Assembly: GCF_012999535.1 (NCBI RefSeq)
Contig: NZ_JABBWV010000007.1
Coordinates: 124,001-188,000, forward strand
Direction: 5' to 3'
Length of the DNA stretch: 64,000 nt
DNA from: Microbispora sp. H11081
GTDB lineage: Bacteria; Actinomycetota; Actinomycetes; Streptosporangiales; Streptosporangiaceae
The notes under the pieces: model-generated
Told to the model about the DNA's origin: nothing
Seen by the model: the letters and a program-made list of their open reading frames with translations, nothing else
Database searches by the model: none
Program-made: the position numbers and the translations under genes
In this document: positions 49,576 through 58,346 of the stretch, piece by piece
Layout: the number at the start of each line of letters is the position of its first letter
Position numbering within the stretch: position 1 is the stretch's first letter

Positions 49576-50307
49576 ATGCCGCACCATGAGCCGAGAATCG
49601 TGTCCGGTGTCGAGATCATCCCCCTCTGTGATGCCGTGGGGCCGATGAAGGAGCCGGTCCGCAAACCACTGCCCGAGATGTTCCCCGGCGCCGCTTTCGC
49701 CGCCGGCGAGGAGTGGGTGCTGCACTTCCACTGCTACCTGCTGCGGGCGGCGGGCCGTACGGTCCTGGTGGACACCGGGATCGGCGGCGCGCACTCGCCG
49801 GCGACCTGGGCGCCGCTGCCCGGACGGCTCGGCGGGGCGCTGGCCGGCGCCGGGGCCGACCCCGCCGACGTCGATGTGGTCGTGCTGACCCATCTGCACA
49901 GCGACCACGCGGGCGGCGCGGTCGTGGACGGCGCTCCCGCCTTCCCCAGGGCCCGCTACGTGTTGCAGCGGTCGGAGACCGAGTGGGCGTCCGGCCCGGT
50001 GCGCGAGCTGATCCTCGATCCCCTGCGGGACAGGCTCGACGTCGTCGACGGCGACGCCGAGCCCGTGCCGGGGGTCCGGGTGCTGCACACGCCCGGCCAC
50101 ACCCCCGGCCACCAGTGCGTCGAGGTGGGAGACGTGATCATGAGCGGCGACGCCGTGCTCCACCCCGTCCAGGTCGCCGATCCCACCATCACCTACGTCT
50201 ACGACGAGGACCCCGATCTCGCCGTACGGACCCGGGAGGACCTGCTCGCCAGGGCCGTCGTCCTCGCTCCCTCCCACTTCCCCGAACCGTTCGTCCCGCT
50301 GAGGTAG
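49576..50307 (+). CDS. MBL-fold metallohydrolase
   Basis: A 243-residue metallo-beta-lactamase-fold enzyme. The metal motif is HLHSDHAGG, the first strand is VLVDTGIGG, and later ligands are in HTPGHTPGHQCV and MSGDAVLHP; the C-terminal PSHFPEP supplies the last histidine. The overall pattern resembles quorum-quenching lactonase-like and glyoxalase-II-like members, but the substrate is unknown. It is followed by the convergent MFS gene after 20 bp. Confidence 0.88.
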   Translation: MPHHEPRIVSGVEIIPLCDAVGPMKEPVRKPLPEMFPGAAFAAGEEWVLHFHCYLLRAAGRTVLVDTGIGGAHSPATWAPLPGRLGGALAGAGADPADVDVVVLTHLHSDHAGGAVVDGAPAFPRARYVLQRSETEWASGPVRELILDPLRDRLDVVDGDAEPVPGVRVLHTPGHTPGHQCVEVGDVIMSGDAVLHPVQVADPTITYVYDEDPDLAVRTREDLLARAVVLAPSHFPEPFVPLR

Positions 50308-50327
50308 CCCGCCGCTCGGGCTCCGAG

Positions 50328-51569
50328 TCAGGCCGGGGCGGTGGCCGGGACGGCGGGAGTGCGCAGGGCCGCGCGGCGGGCGCGGGCGCGGTAACGGATC
50401 ACCTGTACGGCACCGAGCAGCCAGATCGGATACTGCACGGCGAACGCCCAGCGGAAGTCGCCCTGCAGGTCCATGATGATCCCGAGGAGCGCGATCAGGC
50501 ACATGGTGGCGGCGAACCCGCCGCCGTTGACGATGCCGGTGGCGACGCCGATGCGCTCGGCCGGGTTGAACGTGCGGGCGTAGTCGAAGCCGATCACCGC
50601 GCCGGGCCCGTTCGTCGCGAGGGCCACCGTGAGCAGCCCCAGCGTCCACAGCGGGGCATGGCCACCGGGCCACAGCAGGACGAGCGTCCACGCGCCCGCC
50701 GTGATGGCGATGATCGTGAGCACCATCCGCGAGCGGCGCAACGGGAAGCGCCCGGCCAGATAGCCGAGCAGCGGCCCGCAGGCCATCCCGAGCAGTGTCA
50801 GCGCGCTCAGCAGCACCCCGGCCGTGTTCGGGGACAGGCCATGACCCTGCACGAGGAAGGGGTAGCCCCACAGCATCGTGAAGGCGGCGGCCGAGGACTG
50901 GGTGGCGGCGTGGGTCCACATCCCGAGGCGGGTGCCCGGCTCGGCCCAGGCCGCCCGCACTCCGGACGCCGCCGGTGCGCGCTCCGGTCTGCGGTCGCGG
51001 AGCGCGGCGGCGACGACGGCCAGCGCCACCACCGCGAGGCCCGCGGCCCACAGGAAGGTCGGCGTCCAGCCGTACGCGTGCAGGGAGCTGATCAACGGCA
51101 CGGCCGCCCCGACCGCGCCGAGCTGCCCGATGATGCTGGTGAGTTGCACGATCAGCGGGTTGCGGCGGGGCGGGAACCAGACGTTGACCACCCGGATCAC
51201 GCTGATGAACGTCATCGCGTCGCCGCAGCCGACCAGCACCCTCCCAGCGGCGGCGGGCAGGAGGCTGGTCGAGAAGGCGAACAGGAGTTGTCCGAGTGCC
51301 ATGACCGCCGCGCCGACGAGCAGCATGCGCTTGGACCCCAGGCGGTCGACCAGGACGCCGACGGGGATCTGCATGGCCGCGTAGACGAGCAGTTGCAGCA
51401 TGGCGAGCGTGGACAGCGCCGTCGCCCCGACCCCGAACCTCGCCGCGGCCTCGATGCCCGTCACGCCGACCGACTGCCGCTGGAAGACCGCGACCATGTA
51501 CGCGAGCACACCGGCGGCCCAATAGATCAGAAGTTTGCGACCATTATTACCGCTGTGCACCACGTGCAC
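50328..51569 (-). CDS. Major facilitator superfamily transporter
   Basis: A 413-residue protein with about 12 membrane helices. The cytoplasmic loop between helices 2 and 3 reads VGVLVDRLGSKRMLLVG, matching the MFS loop motif. Helix 1 contains YMVAVFQRQSVGV and later LMFS-type segments include GFDYARTFNPAERIGVATGIVNGGGF. Substrate is unknown; drug or metabolite efflux is typical. GTG 51569 is given; GTG 51563, 8 nt after TAAAAT, is an alternative leaderless start. Confidence 0.88.
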   Translation of the reverse strand: MHVVHSGNNGRKLLIYWAAGVLAYMVAVFQRQSVGVTGIEAAARFGVGATALSTLAMLQLLVYAAMQIPVGVLVDRLGSKRMLLVGAAVMALGQLLFAFSTSLLPAAAGRVLVGCGDAMTFISVIRVVNVWFPPRRNPLIVQLTSIIGQLGAVGAAVPLISSLHAYGWTPTFLWAAGLAVVALAVVAAALRDRRPERAPAASGVRAAWAEPGTRLGMWTHAATQSSAAAFTMLWGYPFLVQGHGLSPNTAGVLLSALTLLGMACGPLLGYLAGRFPLRRSRMVLTIIAITAGAWTLVLLWPGGHAPLWTLGLLTVALATNGPGAVIGFDYARTFNPAERIGVATGIVNGGGFAATMCLIALLGIIMDLQGDFRWAFAVQYPIWLLGAVQVIRYRARARRAALRTPAVPATAPA

Positions 51570-51679
51570 GTATTTTACCCTTATGCACTTTTAGCCCTCC
51601 GAGTGCCCCCACGGCTGGGGTCCGCAGGTGGAGGGGCCATCGCCTGGGCGAGGCGGTCGCGGCAAGGCATACGGGCAGG

Positions 51680-51985
51680 TCAGGAGCGACGAGCCCGTGC
51701 CACTCGCTCTTCCCAATCGGGGACGGCCTCCTGCAGGGAGACGAACTCGCCGGCCTCACTAGCCGCTTCCTGCGCGCGCTCCTCATACGAGGGATCGGCG
51801 AACGCGATCGAGTTCAGCCACCACAGATCAAGAAGCTCGGGTAGCCGGTGGTACTCACCCGGCTCCCGGGCCGCCTCCCATGCCTCTTGATACCGCGCGA
51901 GGAAAACCGGCCGCCACCTCTCCGGCAGCGCCTGAAGAATTGTCTGCGGATCGAACCGTGGATCATGAACCGGCTGCGCGCTCAT
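51680..51985 (-). CDS. DUF6247 family protein
   Basis: A 101-residue acidic, helical, soluble protein. It begins MSAQPVHDPRFDPQTILQAL, then RWRPVFLARYQEAWEAA and LPELLDLWWLNSIAFADP, matching the DUF6247 pattern seen in actinomycetes. Function is unknown. It lies 52 bp downstream of the TIR-protein gene on the same strand and may be its companion. Confidence 0.72.
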   Translation of the reverse strand: MSAQPVHDPRFDPQTILQALPERWRPVFLARYQEAWEAAREPGEYHRLPELLDLWWLNSIAFADPSYEERAQEAASEAGEFVSLQEAVPDWEERVARARRS

Positions 51986-52037
51986 GGCGTGACCGTACTC
52001 GCCGCACTCCGTCAGGCAGGCGGATCCGCGTACGGAG

Positions 52038-52484
52038 TCAGGCGTGGCGGGCCCGGCGCACTGAGGGGGAGACCCCGGACAGGAGGCGCTCCCGCGCCTC
52101 GGCCTCGTCGACTTCGACCAGGTCGATGTAGACCAGCGGTCCGAGCAGCGGGGCGACGTCGCATTCGGCCACCCGCACCGGGATGAATCCGCGTTCTCTG
52201 CCGAGCAGCGTCCGACGATAGGCCGCAGTCCATTCCGCCTGCGTGAACATGGAGCTCAGATAATGGGGAGACAGCACGCCCAGAACATGCCGGCAGGCGG
52301 ACAGCGCCTTGTCCATCCCCGCCATGAAGTCGTCCCCCGGCCGGAAGTCCCAGGCCTGGATGACGGTGGTGTGGCCGGCGTCCTCGAGGGTTCGCGCGAT
52401 CCAGGTCGCCCAGCTCTCGTCCTTGCCGTTATAGGTGACGAAGAAGTCCTTTTCCGCATTTTCGGTCGGGCCGTTCCCCGTCAT
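52038..52484 (-). CDS. TIR-domain protein
   Basis: A 148-residue protein that is essentially one TIR domain: DFFVTYNGKDESWATWIARTLEDAG at the first strand, AWDFRPGDDFMAGMDKALSACRHVLGVLSPHYLSS, and QAEWTAAY holding the glutamate position used by NAD-hydrolysing TIRs, then FIPVRVAECDVAPLL. ATG 52484 has GGAGG upstream; a longer frame exists without a site. TIR domains act as NADases or adaptors in bacterial immunity. No linked STAND, Thoeris or sensor gene is adjacent, so a defence role is unproven. Confidence 0.82.
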   Translation of the reverse strand: MTGNGPTENAEKDFFVTYNGKDESWATWIARTLEDAGHTTVIQAWDFRPGDDFMAGMDKALSACRHVLGVLSPHYLSSMFTQAEWTAAYRRTLLGRERGFIPVRVAECDVAPLLGPLVYIDLVEVDEAEARERLLSGVSPSVRRARHA

Positions 52485-52588
52485 GACGCCTCCGTCGCTG
52501 CCCTGATTCACGCGCCCCGTCGGCGGTAACTTACCGGGAATTTCGCGTGAGAACGGTCCACATAACAGAGCCCGTGAACGGCAAAGCG

Positions 52589-52629
52589 CCGGAACGGCGC
52601 CAGTGTCAGGAGACACGGCACCGCTCCGG
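52589..52629 (-). terminator. Long hairpin after the MMPL gene
   Basis: A stem of about 16 pairs with two mismatches and one bulge: CCGGA, CGG, GCC, GTGTC on the left pair with GACAC, GGC, CCG, TCCGG on the right around an AGGA loop. It starts 20 bp past the MMPL stop codon. Confidence 0.65.
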
Positions 52630-52649
52630 CGTGGCCGAGGAGCTGAGGA

Positions 52650-54893
52650 TCAGACGAGGGCGGGGACCCGCTCCTCGGGAACCTCCTCGGGGGCGTCGTC
52701 GCCGTGGGACAACCGCGGCAGCCAGTTCAGCCAGCGCGGCAGATACCAGTTCCAGTCGCCGAGCAGCTTCATCGTCGCGGGCAGCAGCACCGCGCGGACG
52801 ATCGTCGCGTCGATGAGCACGGCCGCCGCCAGGCCGATGCCCAGTTGCATGAACGTCAGCAGCGACAGCGTGGCGAACGTCGCGAACACCGCCACCATGA
52901 TGAGCGCGGCGCTGGTCACCACGGCCGCCGTGCTCCTGATGCCGTACGACACGGCGTCCTCGGTGCTCATGCCCTTGTCGTACGCCTCCCTGATCCGGCT
53001 CAGGATGAAGACGTGGTAGTCCATCGACAGCCCGAAGAGGATCACGAACAGGAACAGCGGCAGCCAGTCGGTGATCGTCCCTGTCGACTCGAAGCCCAGC
53101 AGGCTCTCGCCGTACCCCCGCTGGAAGACCAGCACGAGCACGCCGTACGCCGCGGCCACGGACAGCAGGTTGAGCACGATGGCCTTGAGCGCGACGACCA
53201 GTGAGCGGAACGAGACCAGCAGCAGCACGAACGCCAGCAGCAGCACGAACCCGAACACGAGCGGGATGCGGCGGCCGAGTTGCTCGTTGAAGTCCATCGA
53301 GCCCGCCGTGGCGCCGGTGACGTGGGCGCCGGGCAGCGTGGCCGGGACGACCTTCTCCCGCAGGGTGCGGACGGCGTGCTCGGAGACTTCGTCGGTTCCC
53401 GTGCCCTTGACGCCGATGCTGATCTTGGCGACGGTCTTGTCCGGGTTGACGGCGACGCCGAAGGGCTCGTTGGCCTCGCCCGTGGCCAGCGCCTGCCGCT
53501 TGAACTCCTCGATCTTGGCGGTGAACGCCGGCGTCGTCACGTCGGCCGCCTTGACCACGATCACGGCCGGCTGGTTCCCGCCGGGGAACGCCTCGTCGAT
53601 CCGCTTGAACGTCTCGGCGATCTGGTAGTCGCCCTGGAGGTCGTCGATCGTCTGGGGGCCGGTCTTCAGGCCGAGGGCGGGGATCGCCAGGCCGACGAGC
53701 AGTCCGCCCGCGAGGAGCGCGGAGACGAGCGGGTGCCGCAGCACCGGCTTCAGGATCGCCCCCCACACGCGGCTCTCGCCGCCGCGCACGCCGAGGATCC
53801 GCCGCCAGGTGACCCGGCCGCCGGTGAGGACGCGTGCCGTGCCGTGGATCAGCCGCGCGTCGATCTTGTCGCCGATCAGCGAGAGCAGCGCGGGCAGCAC
53901 GGTCAGCGAGCCGACCACGGCCGTGAGCACCACGAGGATCGTGCCCTCGGCGAAGCCCATGAAGACGCCGTTGCCGGTGAGGAACATGCCCGCCATGGCG
54001 ACGATGACGGTGACGCCGGAGATGAGCACGGCACGTCCGGAGGTGGCCGCCGCGATCTCCAGGGACCGCTTCTTGTCGCGTCCCTTCGACCTCTCCTCCC
54101 TCTCCCGCATGATGTAGAAGAGGCTGTAGTCGACGCCCACGGCCAGGCCGATCAGCAGCATGACGTTGCTGGTGGCCGAGTCGACGTGCAGGATCTGGCT
54201 GGTGAATGCCAGCAGGCCGGTGGCCGCGAAGATCGCCGTCATCGCCAGCGCGACCGGGACGACCGCCGCCAGCAGCGCGCCGAACGCCGCGAGCAGGATG
54301 CCGAGCGTGATGGGCAGCGAGAGCTGCTCGGCGCGGACGAAGTCCTTGTCGATCGCCTCACCGACCAGCTTCGTCGAGCTGGCCGCTCCGGCCTCCTCCA
54401 CCCGGAGGCCGGGGTGCGCCCCCTGCACCCCGGCCACCGCGTCGAGAACCGGCTGGATCCGTTCGTCCGCCGTTCCGCCGTCGCCCTTCATGTCGAACTG
54501 GACCAGCGTCGTACGCCCGTCCGGCGTCACCGGCGAGGGCTCCTTGTCGTACGGCGTGCGCACGTTCTCGACCTGGCCGGTGGCCTCGACGGCCGTCCTG
54601 ACGTCCTCGACCGCCCGGCGGAAGGCCGGATCCGCCACCGTCAGCGTCTCCGTACGCGACTGGACCAGCACGACCTCGCCGGCCACGTCCGGGAAGCCGG
54701 CGCCGTCGAGGATCTGCTCGGCCTGGCGCGAGTCGCCGTTGGCGGACTCGTAGCCACGCATCTCGGCCGTGCCCACGGCGTTGCCCGCGACGGTCGCGAC
54801 GGCGACGAAGGCGACCCAGATGAGCAGCGCCCACCACCGGTGGCGTGCGCTCCAGCCACCGATGGTGGCGGCGATGTTCCTGCGGCTTCCCAT
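52650..54893 (-). CDS. MMPL family RND-type transporter
   Basis: A 747-residue integral membrane protein with two MMPL halves, each with a large extracytoplasmic loop and a bundle of helices. The N-terminus RHRWWALLIWVAFVAVATV is helix 1. The membrane proton-relay segments LMLLIGLAVGVDYSLFYIMRERE and LFVILFGLSMDYHVFILSRIREAYDKG are diagnostic. ATG 54893 is preceded by GGGGAGG. Family members export lipids, siderophores or drugs. It diverges from the Nudix gene across a nested palindrome that may be its operator. Confidence 0.92.
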   Translation of the reverse strand: MGSRRNIAATIGGWSARHRWWALLIWVAFVAVATVAGNAVGTAEMRGYESANGDSRQAEQILDGAGFPDVAGEVVLVQSRTETLTVADPAFRRAVEDVRTAVEATGQVENVRTPYDKEPSPVTPDGRTTLVQFDMKGDGGTADERIQPVLDAVAGVQGAHPGLRVEEAGAASSTKLVGEAIDKDFVRAEQLSLPITLGILLAAFGALLAAVVPVALAMTAIFAATGLLAFTSQILHVDSATSNVMLLIGLAVGVDYSLFYIMREREERSKGRDKKRSLEIAAATSGRAVLISGVTVIVAMAGMFLTGNGVFMGFAEGTILVVLTAVVGSLTVLPALLSLIGDKIDARLIHGTARVLTGGRVTWRRILGVRGGESRVWGAILKPVLRHPLVSALLAGGLLVGLAIPALGLKTGPQTIDDLQGDYQIAETFKRIDEAFPGGNQPAVIVVKAADVTTPAFTAKIEEFKRQALATGEANEPFGVAVNPDKTVAKISIGVKGTGTDEVSEHAVRTLREKVVPATLPGAHVTGATAGSMDFNEQLGRRIPLVFGFVLLLAFVLLLVSFRSLVVALKAIVLNLLSVAAAYGVLVLVFQRGYGESLLGFESTGTITDWLPLFLFVILFGLSMDYHVFILSRIREAYDKGMSTEDAVSYGIRSTAAVVTSAALIMVAVFATFATLSLLTFMQLGIGLAAAVLIDATIVRAVLLPATMKLLGDWNWYLPRWLNWLPRLSHGDDAPEEVPEERVPALV

Positions 54894-54960
54894 GACCTCC
54901 CCTTTACGTCTGCTTCGACGGTAGGAGCCGATCAAGGGCGGCACATCGGACGCACAGACC

Positions 54961-55007
54961 AGATCGCGGGTACTGCCGGAGGCGTACGCCTCTCATCCCC
55001 GCGATCT
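54961..55007. promoter_or_regulatory. Nested palindromes between MMPL and Nudix genes, possible operator
   Basis: AGATCGCGGG (54961-54970) and CCCGCGATCT (54998-55007) are perfect 10-bp arms; between them is a perfect 14-bp palindrome GAGGCGTACGCCTC (54979-54992). It sits in the divergent promoter region, 68 bp before the MMPL start. Confidence 0.5.
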
Positions 55008-55036
55008 AGGGGACATCCCCGACAGGGGAGATGACC

Positions 55037-55042
55037 TAGGCT
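55037..55042 (+). promoter_or_regulatory. Candidate leaderless -10 element
   Basis: TAGGCT followed by 6 nt and an ATG at 55049 that opens a six-codon leader ORF, not the Nudix gene itself. Confidence 0.45.
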
Positions 55043-55048
55043 CGGGGC

Positions 55049-55069
55049 ATGAGATCGGAGCCTCGATGA
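55049..55069 (+). CDS. Six-codon leader ORF overlapping the Nudix start
   Basis: ATG AGA TCG GAG CCT CGA TGA encodes MRSEPR and ends in an ATGA overlap with the start codon of the Nudix gene. The mRNA predicted from the TAGGCT element would begin at this ATG, so ribosomes would translate the leader and then re-start, possibly helped by the GGAG inside it. Confidence 0.4.
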   Translation: MRSEPR

Positions 55070-55539
55070 TCCCCGCGGACGCCTTCTACGCGGGGCTGTT
55101 CAAGGTGGCCGCCGCGGCGGCCGGTTTCATCACGGACTCCTCGGGCCGGGTCCTGCTCGTGAAGCCGGGCTACCGCGACCACTGGGGCTGGCCGGGCGGT
55201 CACGTGGACGAGGGCGAGTCGCCCGAGGCGGCCTGCGGCCGGGAGCTGGCCGAGGAGCTGGGCCTCACCCGGCCGGTTGGCCGCCTGCTCGTGGTCCAGT
55301 GGGTGCCGCCGCTGGACGACCGGCCGGTCCCGCTGGTCCATTTCCTGTTCGACTGCGGGACGTTCCAGGACGGAACGGGCGTCGTACTGCAGCGGGAGGA
55401 GCTGGACGACTACGGGTTCTTCACCGCCGCGCAGGCCGTCTCCCTCATGCCGGCCTATCTGGTGGCCCGGCTGACCGCCGCCCAGCGGGCCCGCGACACC
55501 GGCGAAACCGTCTATCTACCCGCCGCCGTCGCCGAATAG
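55066..55539 (+). CDS. Nudix hydrolase
   Basis: A 157-residue Nudix enzyme. The catalytic box is intact: GGHVDEGESPEAACGRELAEELGL fits G-x5-E-x7-RE-x2-EE-x-G with the metal-binding glutamates. It should hydrolyse a nucleoside diphosphate linked to another group; the substrate is unknown. ATG 55066 is preceded by GGAG inside the leader ORF, with which it overlaps by 4 bp. Confidence 0.9.
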   Translation: MIPADAFYAGLFKVAAAAAGFITDSSGRVLLVKPGYRDHWGWPGGHVDEGESPEAACGRELAEELGLTRPVGRLLVVQWVPPLDDRPVPLVHFLFDCGTFQDGTGVVLQREELDDYGFFTAAQAVSLMPAYLVARLTAAQRARDTGETVYLPAAVAE

Positions 55540-55611
55540 TTCGCCGTCCTCGTGGAATGTGGTGGACGAACACGCCATCGCGAACACGGGCGACGCAAAG
55601 GACGGTGAGGC

Positions 55612-55836
55612 ATGGACGACCCCGAGCTCGGCAAGGAACTCGAGGAGGTGGACGCGCAGATCGAGCGCCTGCGTGAGCAGGCCGCGCAGATGCGCGAGGA
55701 GATCGGGCAGCGCTGGGACGGGCCGATGGACATGGCGGAGAGATCCGTCCTGCTGACCAACGTCGAGCAGCAGGAGGCGCTCATCGACGACCTGCAGGTC
55801 AGGCGTGAGCAGATCCTGCGGCGGATGAAGGGCTGA
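55612..55836 (+). CDS. Small coiled-coil protein
   Basis: A 74-residue, highly charged protein with heptad-like helices (LGKELEEVDAQIERLREQAAQM and TNVEQQEALIDDLQVRREQILRRM) and a central break RWDGPMD. ATG 55612 has GGTGAGG upstream. It has no signal or membrane segment and no family I recognise. It may form a helical hairpin or dimer; it lies between Nudix and the LuxR-type regulator. Confidence 0.65.
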   Translation: MDDPELGKELEEVDAQIERLREQAAQMREEIGQRWDGPMDMAERSVLLTNVEQQEALIDDLQVRREQILRRMKG

Positions 55837-55934
55837 GCTCCGCCGGGGTGCTCAGGAAGGTCCGGGGCCCCGGTTTGTACGGTGGTATGTGCCACGGCGC
55901 GTGGCGCACCGGACGACGGGGGCGGCGTGGGCTC

Positions 55935-58346
55935 ATGACCGCTATGCGAACGACCGCTATGCGAATGACCACTACGCGGACGGAGGGCGCCGGCGGGGGA
56001 CCGGGGGGACTGCCCGCCGAGGTGACGAGCTTCGTCGGGCGCAGGCACGAACTGGGCGAGCTCAAACGCCTGCTGGGGACCGCGCACGTGGTCACCGTGA
56101 TCGGCGCGGGCGGGGTGGGCAAGACCCGTCTCGCGCTGCGGGCGGCCGAGGAGGTCCGCAGGAGCTTCCCCGGCGGCGTGCAACTGGTCGAGCTCGCCGC
56201 GCTCGGGGATCCCGGCCTTGTCACGCAGGCCGTCGGCGAGGCGCTGTCGGTCACCCTCTGCTCGGCCCGGCCGCCGCTGGACGCGCTCGTGGAGCGCCTG
56301 CGGGACCGGCAGACCCTGATCGTGCTGGACAACTGCGAGCACATACTCGCCGCGTGCGCGACGCTCGTGGACACGCTGGTCCGTGCGCTTCCCGGCCTTC
56401 GCGTGCTCGCCACCAGCAGGCAGGCGCTCGGCATCGACGGCGAGCGGATCGTCGAGTTGGCGCCGCTGCCGACGCCCTCCCCTTGCGGCGACCGGGCGGT
56501 GCCGCCCGGCGAGTCGGACGCGGTCCGGCTGTTCGCCGAGCGGGCCGCGGCGGTCGTGCCCGAGTTCGAGGTGACCGGGGAGAACGAGGAGGTGGTGGCC
56601 GAGATCTGCCGCCGCCTCGACGGAGTGCCCCTGGCGATCGAGATGGCCGCCGTACGGCTGCGCGCCCTGTCGGCGCGGCAGGTGCTGGAGCGGCTGGACG
56701 ACCGGTTCCGGCTGCTCACCGGGGGCTCACGGGCCGCGCTGCCCCGGCAGCGTACGCTGCGCGCGCTGTTCGAGTGGAGCTACGAGCTGTGCACGGAGCA
56801 GGAGCGGCTGCTGTGGCAGCGCGTCTCGGTCTTCGCTGGTGGCCTGGACCTGGAGGCGGCCGAGCACGTGTGCGCGGGCGACGGCATCGCCCCTGAGGAG
56901 GTGCTCGAGATCGTCGCGGGACTGGTCGACAAGTCCGTGCTGCTCCGGCGGGAGTGCCACGGGATGGTCCGCTACGGCCTGCTCGACACCGTGCAGCAGT
57001 TCGGGCGTGAGCTGCTCGCCGCCTCGGGGGATGAGGCGACGCTGCACCGGCGGCACCGCGACTACTACCGGAAGATCACGTCACGGGCCTGGGCGGAGTT
57101 GTTCGGCGCAGGCCAGCAGGCGTGGGTGCAGCGCCTGCGGCGGGAGCACGCCAACCTCCGCAAGGCCCTGGACTGGTCGCTGCGGGAGCCTGGAGAGGCG
57201 GAGACAGGCCTCGCGATGACCGCGGAGCTGCTCTACCACTGGAGCGGCTACCACCTGTCGGAGGGATCGGGCTGGTTCGACCGGAGCCTGGCCGCGGCGA
57301 AAAAACCCGGCGAGGCGCGGGCCCACGCGCTGTGGGCGGGCGCCTGGATGGCCCTGCTCCAGGACGACCACGCCACGGCGTGCGCGCGCCTGGAGGAGGC
57401 CGCGGAGATCGCCGGGCGGCTCGGGCTGCGGGTGACGCTCGGCTACATCGCGTTCCTGACGGGCATGACGGCCGTCTGCGCGGGTGACCTGGAGACCGGC
57501 ATGCGCGGATACGAGGAGGCCGCGGCCGCCCACCGCGCGATCGGCAACCCCATCGGCATGGCGCTGGCCCTCAACCGGCTCTCCATGGCCAACGCGTTCC
57601 TGGGCAGGCCGGTCGCCCGCGACCTCGGCGAGGAGTGCGTGGCCCTGTGCGACCTGTACGGCGAGGGCTGGCACCGGGCGTACGCGCTGCTGGCGCTGGC
57701 GATCGACGCCTGGCGCAGGGGTGACATGCGGGCGGCCCGGGAGATGAGCGACGAGAGCCTGCGCTACGTGACGACCGCGGGCGACCAGATCGGGATGGGG
57801 ATAAACCTGGAGCTCCACGCCTGGCTGGCGGCGGCCGAGCGCGAGTACGAGCGGGCGGCCCGGCTGCTCGGCGCCGTACGCACCTCCTGGCAGGCCGCAG
57901 GCTCGCGGCTGGGGGAGTTCCGCTACATGAGCGTCTGCCACGACGAGTGCGCGGCGGCCACTAGCGAGGCGCTGGGCGAGCGCGGCTTCCGGGCGGAGAC
58001 GGGCCGGGGAGCGGCCCTGACACGGGAGGAGGCCCTGGCCTACGCCATGCGGGAACGCGCGCCCGCCCGCGAGGCGACGCCCCACGAGGGCCGGATCGCG
58101 CCGCTGACGCGCCGGGAGACGGAGATCGCCCGCCTTGTCGCCGAGGGACTGAGCAACAAGGACATCGCCGGCCGGCTGACCATCTCCCAGCGCACCGCGG
58201 AGGGCCACATCGAACACATCCTCGACAAGCTCGGTTTCAAGTCCCGCGCCCAGGTGGCCGCCTGGATCATGGAACAGCCGGATCAGCGGCCGGGCGCGGA
58301 CGGGCAGGTCAGCGAAGGGCGCACGCCGGCAACTCGAACCATATGA
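55935..58346 (+). CDS. LuxR-type AAA/NB-ARC regulator (LAL-like)
   Basis: About 803 residues. After a short repetitive N-terminus, the NTPase domain shows SFVGRRHELGELKRLL, Walker A VIGAGGVGKTRLAL and Walker B LIVLDNCEHIL; then a winged-helix/ARC part (LFEWSYELCTEQERLLWQRVSVFAGG), a TPR-like region, and a C-terminal LuxR HTH (LTRRETEIARLVAEGLSNKDIAGRLTISQRTAEGHIEHIL). It is an ATP-dependent transcriptional activator type; the ligand and regulon are unknown. I start at ATG 55935; the frame is open from 55848 and the ribosome site is weak in either case. Its end overlaps the convergent ATPase gene by 38 bp. Confidence 0.85.
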   Translation: MTAMRTTAMRMTTTRTEGAGGGPGGLPAEVTSFVGRRHELGELKRLLGTAHVVTVIGAGGVGKTRLALRAAEEVRRSFPGGVQLVELAALGDPGLVTQAVGEALSVTLCSARPPLDALVERLRDRQTLIVLDNCEHILAACATLVDTLVRALPGLRVLATSRQALGIDGERIVELAPLPTPSPCGDRAVPPGESDAVRLFAERAAAVVPEFEVTGENEEVVAEICRRLDGVPLAIEMAAVRLRALSARQVLERLDDRFRLLTGGSRAALPRQRTLRALFEWSYELCTEQERLLWQRVSVFAGGLDLEAAEHVCAGDGIAPEEVLEIVAGLVDKSVLLRRECHGMVRYGLLDTVQQFGRELLAASGDEATLHRRHRDYYRKITSRAWAELFGAGQQAWVQRLRREHANLRKALDWSLREPGEAETGLAMTAELLYHWSGYHLSEGSGWFDRSLAAAKKPGEARAHALWAGAWMALLQDDHATACARLEEAAEIAGRLGLRVTLGYIAFLTGMTAVCAGDLETGMRGYEEAAAAHRAIGNPIGMALALNRLSMANAFLGRPVARDLGEECVALCDLYGEGWHRAYALLALAIDAWRRGDMRAAREMSDESLRYVTTAGDQIGMGINLELHAWLAAAEREYERAARLLGAVRTSWQAAGSRLGEFRYMSVCHDECAAATSEALGERGFRAETGRGAALTREEALAYAMRERAPAREATPHEGRIAPLTRRETEIARLVAEGLSNKDIAGRLTISQRTAEGHIEHILDKLGFKSRAQVAAWIMEQPDQRPGADGQVSEGRTPATRTI

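Noticed and set aside
51680..52484. A Thoeris or other named TIR defence system
   Set aside because: No ThsA, STAND, Sir2 or CBASS partner is next to the TIR gene.
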